From contig VZRR01007589.1 in the NCBI GenBank assembly GCA_013398015.1, positions 304,266-368,265 of the forward strand: a DNA stretch of 64,000 nucleotides, given 5' to 3'. Each line of letters opens with the position of its first letter. The stretch's first letter is position 1. Source of the stretch: Oreocharis arfaki. Lineage: Eukaryota > Chordata > Aves > Passeriformes > Paramythiidae. Below, one piece after another: positions 23,451 through 38,100 of this stretch. Under the pieces are notes generated by a model. That model searched no databases. It was not told where the DNA came from and worked only from the letters and a program-made list of their open reading frames with translations. The position numbers and the translations under genes are program-made.

Positions 23451-26400
23451 CCAATCTGATACATGCTGCTTTGCATAGCAGGACCCAATCTGGTCAAGGA
23501 CATTACATTCATCTGCCAACATAAATATTAAACACCATCTCTGTATGTCTACAATCAGAGTATTAATGCCGTTGTGAAACTGATCTGTCGGAAAGAATGT
23601 GAACATGCTAATTCCCTGGTACTACTTAGCCAAGGTGAAAAGCAGGGTAATCTAATCTGTTTGAAAAGTAGTCCTAACATGACTGTACAGCTTTTGGTGC
23701 TCGTGCTGAATAGTACATGATCATCACTGCACTACGTTTTGTTACATCAAAAAACTCGGCCACAGTACATCCCCATTAACAGTGTCATTTCATAGGATCT
23801 CTGGGCATTCATGATTAATTTGACCACAGGAATGGGATTCATATAATCTATCTTTGGACATCTACAAAGCCAACATCTAAGCTAGTTAGTCTTGTTTGCA
23901 TTTACAGTCAACTAAACCTGGCACGTGCAGGGTGGAAATCATCGGATCTGTTTTAGAAGTTTAACCTGGGATGACAATGTACCCTAAAAATGCATTTTTG
24001 TCTCCACTGTCTCTATAAAGGTAACCTGGGAGGATAAGCTTAGATACAGATGTCAAAACTGTAGATCCTGACATGTGGTCACCTAAATCCCAATCCACTT
24101 GTCTGACCAGTGATGAGCAATCACTACTTAAATAATGAAGAAGACATTTCTTTAATCTCTTGGCAGCTTCACTCATTTCCAACTGGAATAACTAAACCGT
24201 GAAAAATGGAAAAGAAAAGGCAGCATTAAAGAATAGTTATTAAACACACACATGCAGTGAATAGCTAATGATCGGCATGAATATGCAGGTAAGGAAAGTG
24301 GACTGAGGTGACAGCATACCACGATTTTAATTTCTAATAACAGAATTTATAATGAAAAGGTTTAAGGAAGATGGATCAATGCCTTGGCTCACAATTTCAT
24401 AGTGACTCAGTACTTGATAAGCTTTTTTTTAAGCTGGCAAGGGAAAGGGGAAATGGAAGGGAAACTGTACAGCTGATGCCTGCTAGACTTGATCCTGCAT
24501 TGGACCATACATATATGCATATATTAAATTATTTCTTAGGAATGGAAAACAGAAAATTGGTCTCATAACCTGCTAATTCACCAATAAATTTTTTTTTTTA
24601 GTCAAGAAGGAACAGCTGCTTTCAGATCCAGAATCAATATACTTGGCTTTTTAATGTTCTTCATTTGCTATAGAAAAATATTTAAATGACTCAAAGTCAC
24701 AAGATTGTTAATTCAATACTGTTACTGTTTCTTCTTCTTCAGTATTTAAGATTAGTAGAAATTAAGAAACCCCATCCCTACGTGACCACTTAAGCTGCAG
24801 GGCAATTAAAACATTAATAATTATGTGGTCGTTTTCTGCTAAGAATACAGAAGTAAAACATGGGTGAGATTTTCAATGCAGATTTTTTTCTTAAAAACAG
24901 TAAAGAAGTCTGTAAATGCTATAATCAGGTCATAGACAACTCTGAATATGCCTACCTTGGACACATTCTCTACACATTTAGTTGCCCAGTTCTTGACACG
25001 CCACGATTTAAATTAAATAAAAATGTATTTGAAAAGCTCATGAATCCTCTGGTAAAGGCTGCCAGTTGCAAAAGTTGGAAATAATTTCCTCTCTGTCATT
25101 AGCTTCCATTTAGCACTTCCAGGAAAAAAAGTGGCATTGAGTTCTAAAGCATTATTTTAAAACAGAAACAATTTGCTTCACTGAATGTTTTGAGAAGAAT
25201 GTAGTCTTGTGTCCACTTGTTTTATCTAAACGTGGATATCAAAACTGTTTCTTTAGTCTGTGATTCTTTGAGTTGGTTCATGCCAGGAAACCCCTCCAAA
25301 ATCCTGATATAGACACGTGTACCACCTGCTTCTTGGATCTCAAACCTGATGACTGCACATTTTGACTCTGATCATATTCAATCTGCATAAACTATTCACA
25401 ACTCTATGGCTTTGTTCCACCACCACTCAAGGCAGCTGCAGCCATTCTTGGCTTCTCGGTGCTTTCAACCTCTACAGTTTGGAGATTATTATTATCTGTG
25501 GCTTCTGCTTGCAGCTATTTCAAATAGTAATATCAAAGTGGTTCTCATCATTACAAAACCCTCTCCTCCTTTCTCACCATTGCCCTTAGCAGAGGCCAAA
25601 GGACAAACCTATTTTCAGTGCTGTCTATTCAATTCATACTACCTCGTTCAATTGAATTTGGCTATGATTGCTTTGGCTGTTGTTTGGCTGTTGTTTCTTC
25701 ATTACTTGAAAACATATTAGAACTTCTAGTTAAAACATTTAAAAAAACACCAAAATTCTTACATCTTTTCTAACTGAATCAAGAACACGGTGGCAATAAT
25801 TTGGCTACATCACCTTGACAACAGTGTTTCTATTTTTGTATTGGTGTCATGGTAATATAGAAGCTTTACCAGAGACTTCAGCAAAGCACTGAAATAACTG
25901 CTCTACAAGCAGCAAAAATCCAGGCAAAACAACAGGACAACCAATCACCTTCTGATAGCAGCTACATTTAGTGAAGAAAAATTACTTCCAAACATCAACT
26001 TCCAAAATTACACCTCAGCAAGACAAATCCTGAGTCAGTCCTCAGAGTTAAAGATGTATGGACATTGATATATTGTTCTTGGCTCTGTTTCAGACAAAAA
26101 AAAGCTGTCTCCTTCACGGACTGACTTTATAGCCTGTCTCCCACCACTGATTGCCAAAAAGTGACAAGGAGTCACAGGGAATAATCTGTGTTTCACCCAG
26201 GAAACTGAAATAATCCATGTTTCACTCCACAAGTGGAGACCATGATGCAAAATCACAGCTATCAATGATATATGAGACTGCAGAGCCACACAGCACTGGT
26301 TGCTGAGGAAGATGATTTGCAGCCCAGGGGCCCATGACCTGCAGCAGCACGGGCTCTGCTGTGTTGAAGCCATGGGGCTTGGCAGGGACAGTAGGAACAG

Positions 26401-29249
26401 AGAGGCATCAGGAAAACCCCCGGGATGTGGCTGGGAAGCTCGCCAGTTTGAGAAGAAGCATGTTGTCATGACTCACTTTGTTGTACCACCCATGTGGTGA
26501 AACATGCAAGTCCTCCCAGCTAGGCTGAGTTACTGCCTGGTCCTCAAATTAAAAGCAAGAAGCAGTGTGATTCCTCACTTTTCCATGTAGGTTATCACCG
26601 TAGGTTAGTCTTCTGTCATCTTGGTGCGTGACTACTGTAAGAAAGGATGCCTGGGATAGGCAATGACCACCACAGGACTGGCACAGCACACCGACAGCTC
26701 TCTCCAGTGCAAAGAAGAAGCCCCGTATCTCTATAAGCTTCTCTCTCAACTCTTTTTCTTAATCCACAGGTTTCTGGGGTGATTGGATTAGATTTGGTAA
26801 AAATTGTTCTGACAACTATAAAATACTGCTAATGAAAGCTGAGGCGATGCTCTCCACTTCAGTGGAGAAGGCTCTCAAAAGAGCTGTGATTAAGAAGAGT
26901 CCAGGCAGCACCCCTGACGCTAGGGGATGTTTAGGGCCTCCTAGTCCAATAAAGTCCTGTCCTAAAGGAGCCACCTTCTCTACTGTGCCCTTCTACTCAG
27001 AAGAAAAGTGAGGGAGAAAAGGTCAAAATGCAGGCATGATCGTGGGGCAAGTAAGCATGAGAAAGGAGCAGAATTAAGTAAACTAAGAAAAAATTAGGGC
27101 AGAGAAGCTGAAGTGTTGGGCTCTGCCTGTGGTCACCCCATTTGTGGTATTTAGACACCACAACTATAAATGATCCAAAAGAGAAGCAGTTTCTAGAAAT
27201 CTACAGAAGAACGAGACTAAAGGATGCACTGAGGCACACAGCAGATCCTGCAGAAACAAACCATGGGTGAAATGGTGCATGTTCAAAGAGAAACAAAAAG
27301 AACATGTGAGCTCTCCCTGGAATGTAAGAATTAGGGATGAAAGACCATGGAAGGTCTGTAAGGAAAAATTAGGGTAAATCGCAACTTGAAGAAAAAAAGA
27401 GACAAAATTATCCTAACATTTAGATTAATAAACAGAAACTGAATGGTACCCATTGTGAAACAACAGTCAACATGCATCTATTGCATTCAGAGTTACGTAC
27501 AGACAGGTAGCTGATAAGCAGATAAACATGTATTTGTATCTAGTAATAATAAATTATAATAACCTGTAAATATTTCTTTTTTTTCCCTGCCACAAGCAAT
27601 AGTACCTATATTTTCACTAACAATTGAATTTATAGGTATTACATTTCCTATACAAAGCGACACATATTTCAAGCAAATAAACTCCAAACTCAGAACATGC
27701 TGTATAACAGAAATGGTGTTATGTAAGTTAGAGGCAAAAGAAAAATCACAGTTCTATTCAAAAAAATGCTGGGATACATGCTCAAGGTTGTACACGTCAA
27801 CTGATCAAATTTAATTTCTCATGGAGCATTTTAGTACGCTCCAATTTCTGTAAATATATGCTTATAGATTTACCCTTTGAAATATCTTTTTCTTGTACCA
27901 TACTTTCATTTCGTCACCTTGCTAGGTTTTAATTTAGTATCAGAATGGTATTTATTAACACTTCTCCTAAGGGTGCTGAAAGATACTGAGAGCAGGCTAC
28001 TAACTAGGAAGCCAAAGGCTGCATTTTTCTTACAATAATGGTCAAACCACTGCTCTGTTCAGCTCTGGTGACCAGACATTAAAATAAAAGATACTGAATT
28101 TGGAAAGCCTGCAACAATGATTTTTCGTAATCTGGGAATGATGCCTTGCAATGAAACATTAAGTAGAGGCCAGTGTTTTTCAAGAAGGTTAGATGTGAGT
28201 TGACCTTGTCTCTCCAGATAATAACCTATACTCTGCTAAAAGAGCCTATTACCAATGTCAACAAGCTCTTTCATTCGGCAGTGCAAGCATTAATGAATCC
28301 AGGTAGCTGTGATGTGAAGGCAACAATATCCAAACTGGAAGTATGAGCAAATTTCACCTCTGATGCCAGCTATTCCTGGAACAGCTAAGAAATTAACAAA
28401 TAACTTTAACCATACTGAATTTTCTTTCCTATTTTTTGATGCAGTCCCATAAAGGCAGACCATCCATGACAACAGTATTTAGAAGTCAGTAACAAAAGGT
28501 CAGACAGCCACCAAACTGCCTGATCTCAAATGCAATAGTATGATTCTTGCCCCTTAAAAAAGACAATAGAGTTTCTGAAGCCCAGTTGCCACTACATGTA
28601 AGTAGTTACAACCTTATCAGCTAAGTTAATACTAGTGCAAGGGGACATATAAAATCCCTCTTGATTTTTTCTGACACGTTTAATAGCTATAAATGAAGAA
28701 GAAACACAAGACACCTAAAATTTCAAAAGTTTAAGGCTGTAATAATGATTTAGGTTAACTGCAGTTTGTTACATTTATTTATGAAAAGCTGAAGTAAAAC
28801 TGAAGCAGAAGAATATATTTAATAACAGTTATGTTTGGTCAATACCCCTCTTCATCCTCCACCTAGCTCTGGAAATAGGCATTGCTAGGTGCATACTGGA
28901 AGTATGTCCAAGACACTGACTTTTAAATGATCTCCTATCTAAAAGGCCACATAGTACTTGTTCAAATGACATGATAGTCATGCCTTTGAAAAATCAGATT
29001 GTCATCTGACACTATTATGCCTATGAGCATCCTATTTGCTACACATACCCACAAGACAGTGTGCAGGACTTCATTACCATGCTGTACAAATTGTGCATTA
29101 CCTATTTTTTTTCCTTTTATCACAGAGGCCTGTCCTCGTATCTCCATGTACAAGGGATTTGCTAATAGCTAATCTGCTGCATACTGCAGTTAAGCAATTG
29201 TAAACAAAATACAAATCAACTAACATTCACTGTAAATATTCTGCAATTC

Positions 29250-30290
29250 CTCCTTTGCCATTTTTATCTGAATGGCAAATTTTGATTCTGCTATTGAACA
29301 CCAGAACGCAAAACTTGAAAGGCTCTCCTAGGCTGTCTCTTCCAAACCCCTCAGACTGGTTGGCTATTTCCAAGCTAAATTTATCTTTACTGCACTTATG
29401 TAAGTACCAGCTTTATCCTTTTCTTCCCCTCCCAAGTTTGCTTCCTGCAGTAATTCTGAAGAGATGTTATATCTCCTCTCAGCATCCTTTTTATTACACT
29501 AAGCAAGCCAAGTTGTCTTGGCCCTTAGTAAGAAATGTGCTCTTCTCCCCCATTGTCCCTGAACTTAGTCCAAGAAAAATGTGGTTGTTCTGTACCATAG
29601 AGACCAGAACTGTACAAAGTATTCCAGAAAAGATGCAACTACAGCCTCATTGGTCACATGCCTAGTACACTGAGAAATTTTCTTTTCCCCTCTTCACTAA
29701 CCAGTGAGATGCCATTTAACAGCACATACTTTTGCTGTTAATCTCTACATGAGTGACCTCTTTGCTCATTTTTGGGCTGCTCCATTTCACTGTAAATCAA
29801 TTCTGTGCTGGTCAAGGTCATCCAGCTTGCCTCTCCAATACTCTGATTTTCCCATTCACAAGCAATGCACTTCAGCACTGTGTGTGCTGCAAAAGCCATT
29901 AAAATGCTACTCTGCAGGTTGTACTCTGGTCCCTAAAATGTCCCAAAAATAAAACTGACCGTTAAGACCAGCCTTTTAGAAACTCCCATTAGTGAGCTGT
30001 CCCTGGCTGGATACTCCCTTCTGCATTATAAGACACTGCCTTCCCTTTGACTACCACGTGCCATCTTCTCCAGCACAAGGGACTGTTTCCTGCGTGACAC
30101 TGGGTGAGATGCTCCTCTGAAGTTCAATTACATTTGCTAGACAGCACTTCCTTCCATTCCAGGCTGTCCTTCACTCTGGAATGAGTTTCTTTGATAAAGA
30201 GATGGTTTGTTTTTAGCTTCCTGCATCCTTAATCACCTTTTTTGCTGACAAGTGCCCTGTAAGCATTCTAGGTCAGATTTACAAGCATGA
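29250..30290 (-). mobile_element. Ancient CR1/L3-like LINE tract
   Basis: In minus orientation the stretch shows the hallmarks of an old CR1/L3-type reverse transcriptase seen in antisense: agcaagccaagttgtctt, ccagaactgtacaaagtattccag and gcctcattgg at 29504-29655, and further on ctgcgtgacactgggtgagatgctcctctgaagttcaa at 30090-30128, which resembles the antisense of the conserved fingers/palm segment (cctgtgtgacactttgtcaaatgcc type). No frame is open and the divergence is high. The call is from pattern memory and could include two separate insertions. Confidence 0.45.
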
Positions 30291-31306
30291 AGGTGCCTGG
30301 GCCACTCTCCTGCCATTGATGCTTTAGGCTGCCACTGCATTCACCGTTTCCACGTGAGCCCTGGCTCCCCTTACTGCAATCCAGGGATGCAATCCAGGTG
30401 CGTTAAGCTTTCACTGCATCTGCTCCCTACTCCATTTCTATTCCTGTTGCATATAAAGTCACTTGCTTTCAGAAGTGACTCTTCGAGCCACATGGTCTGC
30501 AGTGCCCATCTCTTTGCAGTGACACTGGAGCGTTCTGAAGGCGACTGGGCTCCTTGCTCACCTGGGGTTCGTGTCTAAGCACACCTGGGCCATGGTGGCA
30601 TCCCATTTTGCAGGGCTTGCTGGTCCCCCTGTGATGCCCCATGCTGCCTCTGCCCAGGCAGCGGGGAATGAACATCCAGAGAGGTCCTGATCAGGGCAAT
30701 GCTGCACATCGAAGTGGTGTCCAGAGCTGTGAGGTGGAAAAGAGCTTGGGAGGAGTGATCCCATGAGCCAAAAGCTTGCTGTCAGGTCAGGGTCTAGTGC
30801 CCTTGTGAGGACTTTGGTGAACTTCTGCCACACTGACTGGCAGGGTTTTGGAAGCAGCCTCTCTGGTAATAGGTGACTCTGCCCTGAGCAAAATCGAAAA
30901 AGCTGATACTTCACTTGCCCGGTAGTGTCCAGGTGGGCAAAAAACTCTTTCAGAGTTAACAGAAGGCAGTGACAGCTGGTTATTTCAGGTCCTCCTTCTT
31001 GGTGTGACTCATACCAAATGGGAATGTACTGAAAGGCCCCAGTACAAGGGATAGAAGGAAAAATATTAATGAGAGAAAACCTCCCAGGAGCAAGCTATTA
31101 ATTTTCTGACTTCTTTCCACTTGGGTTTCTACACATTTTTTAGAGATTTAAACACAGTCCATAATCAGAGAAAAGCGATCATTAACAAATACAGTGTAAT
31201 TTCATTTAATGTTCCAAGTTTTCCCTTGTTCTACCAGGAGGATCTGCTAAGTGCTCGGACGTGCACACTTACATTTTCAGATGTGATTTGGGAGAAGCAT
31301 GGAAGC

Positions 31307-31322
31307 AATAATAATAATAATG
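31307..31322 (+). repeat. (AAT)n run
   Basis: Five AAT units in intron 3. Nothing else notable. Confidence 0.85.
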
Positions 31323-34300
31323 AAAAACTCTAATGGAGCTAAGCAAATTTAATTCTAAAGCTGAGGACACAATGTAGAAGGGTACTGGTGATGGACATTA
31401 GCTATCCTAGCAGCAATCCCAGCCTATTGATTTTTTGTGAAGGATCCATTTGTTTTTGAGCTCTCTGTCAGAGGATGCTGTTTAATTCTGCAGTAAGCAT
31501 GCAGCAGGATCATGTGTTATGTTTCACAGATAATGCAAAACAAAGCAATTTGTTCACCCTCCTGCTTTGACTGGAAGGCATTGCATTTTCTAGGACAACA
31601 AAAAAGGACTGCTATCCAAGCTTTCTAAGATGTTCAATAATCATAAAAATAGCAAGGATACCTAATCTTTGAAGAATAAAAGAAGCATTTTCTCTTAGCT
31701 TTTCCAGGTTTTTGATGTGCTCAAAAGCAGTCGATTTACTGCACACAGCAATAGGATACTGCTTATTGGGGATTTAGTTTAACCTGAGTTTCATCAAACA
31801 GCTAAATTCAGGAAAAAAACAAACTATTCCAACTGAACTTCCAGACCCAGATCTATTCCTCAGAAACACCACTGCTGTTAAAGCTTAATACAAGTACCTT
31901 AGGAGCAGTTATGCTTCTCATTTCTCTTATACATAATTTCACAAATATCAATTGTAAGTGACACTATGAATAAAGACCAGGTAAAAAATACCTTATATTT
32001 GCCACCTTTCTGTAAACAATCTAACTAAACTATGTTACCAGTTTTGGCATCAGCTTACCAAAAAATGGCCTTGAAAATCCTCCTAAACACCCAACTGAGA
32101 CCATAATCTCAGGACCAGGAAGGTGTGTACTGGGCCGCAATTAGTGCGTGACATATTTTATTTGAATTCTGACTAAATACAAGCCTAATCAAATAGACTA
32201 AGGATGGCTGTAGAATTATAATAGGCTAAGTATTTTCAAGCAATGAAAATCAAGACAAGCAGTTTAATTCAGTTTTACACTAATGACCTGGAAAATGTCA
32301 CAGAAAATTGAAGCTGGAAAAAAAATAAAAAGAAGTTGTAAACATCATTTAATTCAAAGAAATATGGTAGGACTACCAGAGGTCAAAAGCAGTGGCAGGT
32401 AAGAAAAACAAGCTTTCACTTAGAAGAATGTAAGTGGAGAAAAAGGTACAAGCCATAAACTCTATTTGATGGCACACATGGACTCAGAAAGGAACTGGTG
32501 CCAAGAGCCTGGATGGAAAAAAGATAAAAACCATGAAATTGATCTGAAATGTGACACAGCGGCACAGCATGGAGGGTGACTTATGCCTGCACATACAGAG
32601 ATCTGCCCCAGGGCACAAGGAGATGCTCTCCCCCTACCAAGGGGACACCCACTACCACAAATCACCAAGAGGATGCCACATGATCAAAAATTACCACCTC
32701 CCAGGGGACTACAGGCACAGCTGGGGCCTCTCCTCACTGGCAGGGATGTGTGAGCATTTGCATGTCTTCACTACCTTCCCACGAGTGCAGAACAGGGCTA
32801 TGTTCAGAAAAAAAGTGATGTTTGTGTGCGCAAGCAGCTCTTCTGGAAACTGAGGATTGGTATTCTCCAGATAACCGACACCACGCGGGTGTGGTACCAG
32901 TATCGATAACATTGCAGGAAGTGGGTATATACCCCTTCTATGGAGATGCCAAGGTGACACCAAACCCCTGCCATCCTGGCCTTGCAATACTGGTCTGCGC
33001 AGGCCAGATTTTTTGGCAGCTCACCTCCATCAGCAATGCAGGCTTATGAGGAGAAAACACTGGGAGAGTGCTCTCACACACTCCAGCAGAGAGATTTTGC
33101 TCTGTGGTTCAAAAACTCTTGAGTCTTTCCTGAACACTAGACAGCAATTTAAAAGTACCAAACCCACAGACCATTTAGTTTCTACTGCTGGTTCTTAGTG
33201 CAGCCCTCCTGGCCACCCTGTCCAGGAATACCAGCCCTCCTGGGCAGCCACTGCACCAGCAGCAGGCCAGCACCCATGCAAGACTCCAGATTTCAGCTGC
33301 TGATATTACAAGCTTGTTGTCTCTGCTTTTAATCTATTCCTTAATGCACCTGGAAAATGTACCTGAACCAGCACTGAGCTAGCACTGTCAGCACACAAAG
33401 TTGCTGCTAAGGTGGGAAAACAGTGTTTCCTTTCACATATTTCTGATGGAGATAAATTATGTGTGTAGGGAGCAGAGTGTCCTATTTTCTGCTGCCTTAC
33501 ATTATCTCCTCTGAGTTGGTTTTTCTGCTCCCTCTTCAGAGCTTAATAATGCCAATTTTTCTGTATAAACTCATGCATATGCAAAAAGAGGTGGAAGGCC
33601 TGAATAAGAACACGACTGATACATTCAGGTTCTTTCCTAACCATCAGAGTAAGATAAGCACACAAGGCTTTGTGCACACCATGCCTGCATAGAGGAGAGG
33701 CAGCTCAGAGATAATGCACACATGTAAATACAATGCACATTTTGAAATAGGATCTCATTTCCGGTCAGGCACAAAAGTTTCATCTCGTCTGTAAAAAACA
33801 GCAATTGCTTTGTGTTTGGTTTAGCTTCCCATACCTACACAGCATTCTCAATTTCTCTTCACTTGTTGAGAAAGCAAAGTTTTCAGCAGCTTATTTCCAT
33901 CACTAGTGGCCCCTTCAGCATGCAACACAAAGCACACAGAGCACTCAGACTACTTGTCCTGTGCCCAGGTTCTTTCAAGAATTTTGTTTTGTTTCAAGTT
34001 TATTGGCCAGACCTTGGTGTGAGATAAATTTTTGTGGTCCCAAGGTGGTTTATTTTATGCTGCCCTACAGCAGTGGAAAAATTAGCCTCATACTTTCTAA
34101 GCTGTTTTCTCAAGTTTCAGGAGTTTTTTGTTATTTTCATTTTTCTTTTGTCAAAGATAAAATTCTTTTTCAAACTTACCCATAAGTCTGCAAACACTGA
34201 ATCCCAGGGCTCACAAATGCCATTAACTGTCACTCACAGTGTTGTGAGGGGTGATGAGAAAATGAAAGAAAAGATAATCTCCATGTAAGAACTTTAAGGC

Positions 34301-35175
34301 TACATCTATATTAAGTGGTAAAATGAGGTAGAGATTGATCAGATACAGTGTGACTCATGTCTTCAGACACAACTATTACCCTGCAAAACAGAGTGGCCAC
34401 AACAAACTGCACACTGGAAACAGCCCGAGGCCTGTGCTGGCTCCAAATTAGTCATGCTAAAAACGGGATGCATGCAAACAACCTTGTGCCTATGCCTTGG
34501 CTCACATCCATCCCGTTGAAAAGTTTCTGCAGACAATTCTGGATACACAGACTTCCTTACTAGAGGGTCTGATCCTGCAAGAGCTTGCATTTAGGCTTCA
34601 TTTATATGACTGATGGCTGGACAACAACGGTGCCTAGAATCAGGAACACACAATGAGACAATATGGCGCCTGATTCCTACAGTCTGAAGAAAAGTTTCAG
34701 TACTGTTTTTTACAAAACGTGACCTAAGAAATGCATCAGGACACAAATATTGATTAAAAGGAAGCATTTTTATAGCTGCCAAGATCAGAAGTATTATTAA
34801 AAAAAAGGCACCTTCAGGTTAAGAAAGGGAACTGGAAAATAAGTTTTATCTGCCACAAAACACCATTTTGTACAACTAAACTATATTCCCAAACAAAAAT
34901 TATTAAAATGAAAAAACCCCTCTTGTTACGGGTCACAGAAAAATTGGACATTATTTGATTCTGCTGAAAATGATCTAACAAGAAGATACACTAATTCCAT
35001 GAACCTAAAAGCTATTTTTAGCTTTCAGTGCTAAGGATGAGTTTCAAAATCTGACCCTGTGTTGTTACAGGCTCAGACCTTCTCTAATTAAGCTCTGAGT
35101 AGTCATCAAACTGACAACTGAGGAAAACAGAACTGCATTTTTCTTGGTATTACCAGAGATAGGAAATGTGATAGA

Positions 35176-35190
35176 TTTTTTTTTTTTTTT
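35176..35190 (+). repeat. Poly(T) run
   Basis: Fifteen T residues in a row, with no recognisable retroposed sequence on either side. Confidence 0.85.
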
Positions 35191-38100
35191 GGCATGCCAT
35201 GTATGTTCAAAATCAGTTCAACGTGGAGAGAAATCTATGGGTTGAAAAACAGAGAGGGGGTTGCAGGCAAAGAATGATGACAACAACCCAGGCCCTGGGC
35301 TGGAGGAGCTGTTCAGTTCAGTAGCACAAAGCTCAGCACCATGCAGGGGGTTATTTTATGTAACAGTGTCATTTAGCCAAGAATTTTCAAGTAAGATTTA
35401 TCCTATCAAGTCTAAAAATGACAGGAACCCTGCAACTAATAAAAGATGTGTGTTTGAATACATATGTGTAAGGGAAGACCAAAACCGCTCTGCCATGTCT
35501 GTCACCCATTTTATGATGAAGACATGCATGGACTTTATCGAGTGCTCAGGGCAAAACAGAAGGTTGTAAATTTAATAAAGATGTATGCATATAAGACAGG
35601 AGTACGATTTACACAACACCATGACTGTCTTTGGAAATGTGTAGAGTGTGAAGGTTATTGAAGCCAGAACCACTGTGCTGAGCTAACAACAGCAGCAGCT
35701 GGTGAGCAAACCAGCTTCCCCAGCAGGGAGGAAAGACTCTGATGACCTGTGCCTGGGGCTACAGAGTCAGAACAAAACTAAGAATTGTTAAAAGGAAGTG
35801 CAGAGATCCCAAGAGCTCCAGTCATTATGCCACCTAAGAAGGCGAGGAGGGATGAGAATAGTGACAAGCTTTCTCACACCCACCAGACTAGTGGCTCAGA
35901 GTGGTCTGAAGCTGATTTTTGTTCTTTCACCATCCTGGTTTGGAATCTGGGATTGTTGTTCTCCATTCTGTAGGCATGGAATTTCATACACTAAAGAGGA
36001 CCTCAGGTAAATCTGGCAGGCACGGGAAAAGTGAGCGTCCAAATAAAACAGCACAGCAGAGAAACCCCTTTGTTCCTCTCTCTTGGTTTGGCCACACAGC
36101 CCACCCTGCTGGCACAGTGTCCCAGATTAGAAGCTGGAACACAACCACCTGCTTCTGTACTGTCTTTTAGAAGTTAATCTCATGGCATTTTACAATTTTT
36201 GTGCCTGTCTTTGAGGTGGGAAGATCTCAGGCTACAAGGTGTCAGGGCAAGCAGTGCTGGAGCCTGGCCCGGAAGCCAGCACCCTCCCTGAGGTCACAAT
36301 GCTGCATCCAAACCCACAGACAATACAACTGCAGGAACAATCATCTTCACTGAGGACATGCAAAAATCACTAATATTATCATAACCCATCACAAGGAAAG
36401 TTTGCTGTGGAAAGAAGCAACGTAATGTGTTTTTAAATTACATGCTGGATAGAAGGAGGAGTCTAGGAAACCCGGGAGCCCAAAGATGGACTGAGCTGAC
36501 AAAAGAAAACCCATTAAAAGATACACATTCCCAGTGTTAGGGCAGCCAGGCTGGCAACTGTCATACAGACCTGCCTAGGCAGGGTACCCTGGCAGGTGAC
36601 ACTGACGCCAAAGTGATTTTTAGCAACAACACCACCCATAACACAGACCTGGTGATGCCTGAACCACCTGACTTAGGTCCATTCAGTATCACTGAGGAAT
36701 TGTAGAAAGTTAGGAAAATATGGGGCACTTTTGAAAAGAACGTCAAAAACTCTGAGGGGATTGAATAGCCTGAATTTTTGGGTAAGATTAAAAGCTAAAT
36801 ATGGACATCATTGCTTGACTAAGCAAAAAGCAAAGAAGTGTGAAAGCACGCTGCAAATATCTGAAGGAGATATACACCCACAACAAAAAGAACAGACTCC
36901 TTTATCATAAATCAGGAAGGAATGTAATTCCATGCAATTGTATGGCATTAAAAAAAAAGGTAAATTAAAACTTATTATGAAAGAAAAAATGTCTTTGCAA
37001 CAGTGATTTATTAGTCCATGGTTAAATGTTCTGTATGTGTTTGCTATATTTAAAAATTATACTAGAGATCAAGCAATGAATTTACAATACAGAAAATTTT
37101 TGTCCTGAAGGCAAATTGACTGCATGACCTCACATCAAAATTCTAGGTTTGTCTGCATTAGATATCACTGGAAAAAAAAAAAAAAGCCTAAATTTCGATT
37201 CAGTAATCTTAAAACAATCAGTATCATCTGATCCAGAGATGCAAGTAGTTTACAGCAGTTACAGCTGTTGCAACAAACAAGGCAAAGATTTATTATGTAA
37301 GCAATTAAACACCCATTACACACAATGCACTGTGTTCCCTGGCTTGCCAAGAATGACAAAAACACTTTGAACACTGCTAAGGTTGAAATAGACCCTGCAA
37401 CCCAAACTTGGCTAGAACAGCACAGGAGCAGGATTGTGCTGCCAGGCTTTGCAAGGTGCTGACACATAGTCAAATAAATAGCACTGGAGGAGTACAGAAC
37501 ATGAAATTGTGCCTTGGAGCCCCTCTCTACGCACAAGGCTGTGAAGACACGCAATCCTTGTTTTGATGTAAAAGACAACTTGCAGCCAACACCTGCTGTG
37601 ATGGGTTTTCACAAGTTCCTCAGCGCAGGTTGGAGGTCTAGCATGTTTCAATGCACTATACCACTTTTGGTATTTTCTTCTGACAGACTTCCAGAGGAAG
37701 CAGACTGACTTCCTACTCTTCTCCAGCACAGTTGGTACACTTAAATTAAGCTGTGCACCTTCATCTTCTGTAGAAAATCTCAAGCAGAGGCTGCTCAACA
37801 GCAACACAGCCTGGGAAAAACAGGCCATTTCCTCTTCCCTTGTGGCCACGGTAGTAGGTCAGACTAGTCCTGCCACACTGAAGAACCAGGAGGACTTAAT
37901 TAACACCTCTTTGCAGCACTGAAACACAATGTGATCAATTAAACTTTTTACAGAATCAAGCATGGCATCTCTCTTCTCCCAGTAAATCTGTGATTTTAAA
38001 TAAATTTTTAGAAAACACCCTCCAGGTTTACCAAACCAAAGTAAGTTCTTCATATATTATGATCATTTCACATGCTAATATTCTTCAAATGTGGCTGAAG

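Noticed and set aside
23258..23606. Frames with long Val, Asn or Cys runs
   Set aside because: Entirely due to the trinucleotide microsatellite at 23400-23450.
26179..26226. Imperfect 29-bp duplication (aataatctgtgtttcac / aataatccatgtttcac)
   Set aside because: Weak, short and without context.
36570..36583. 14-bp perfect palindrome cctgcctaggcagg
   Set aside because: Too short to be meaningful without recurrence; expected at low frequency by chance.
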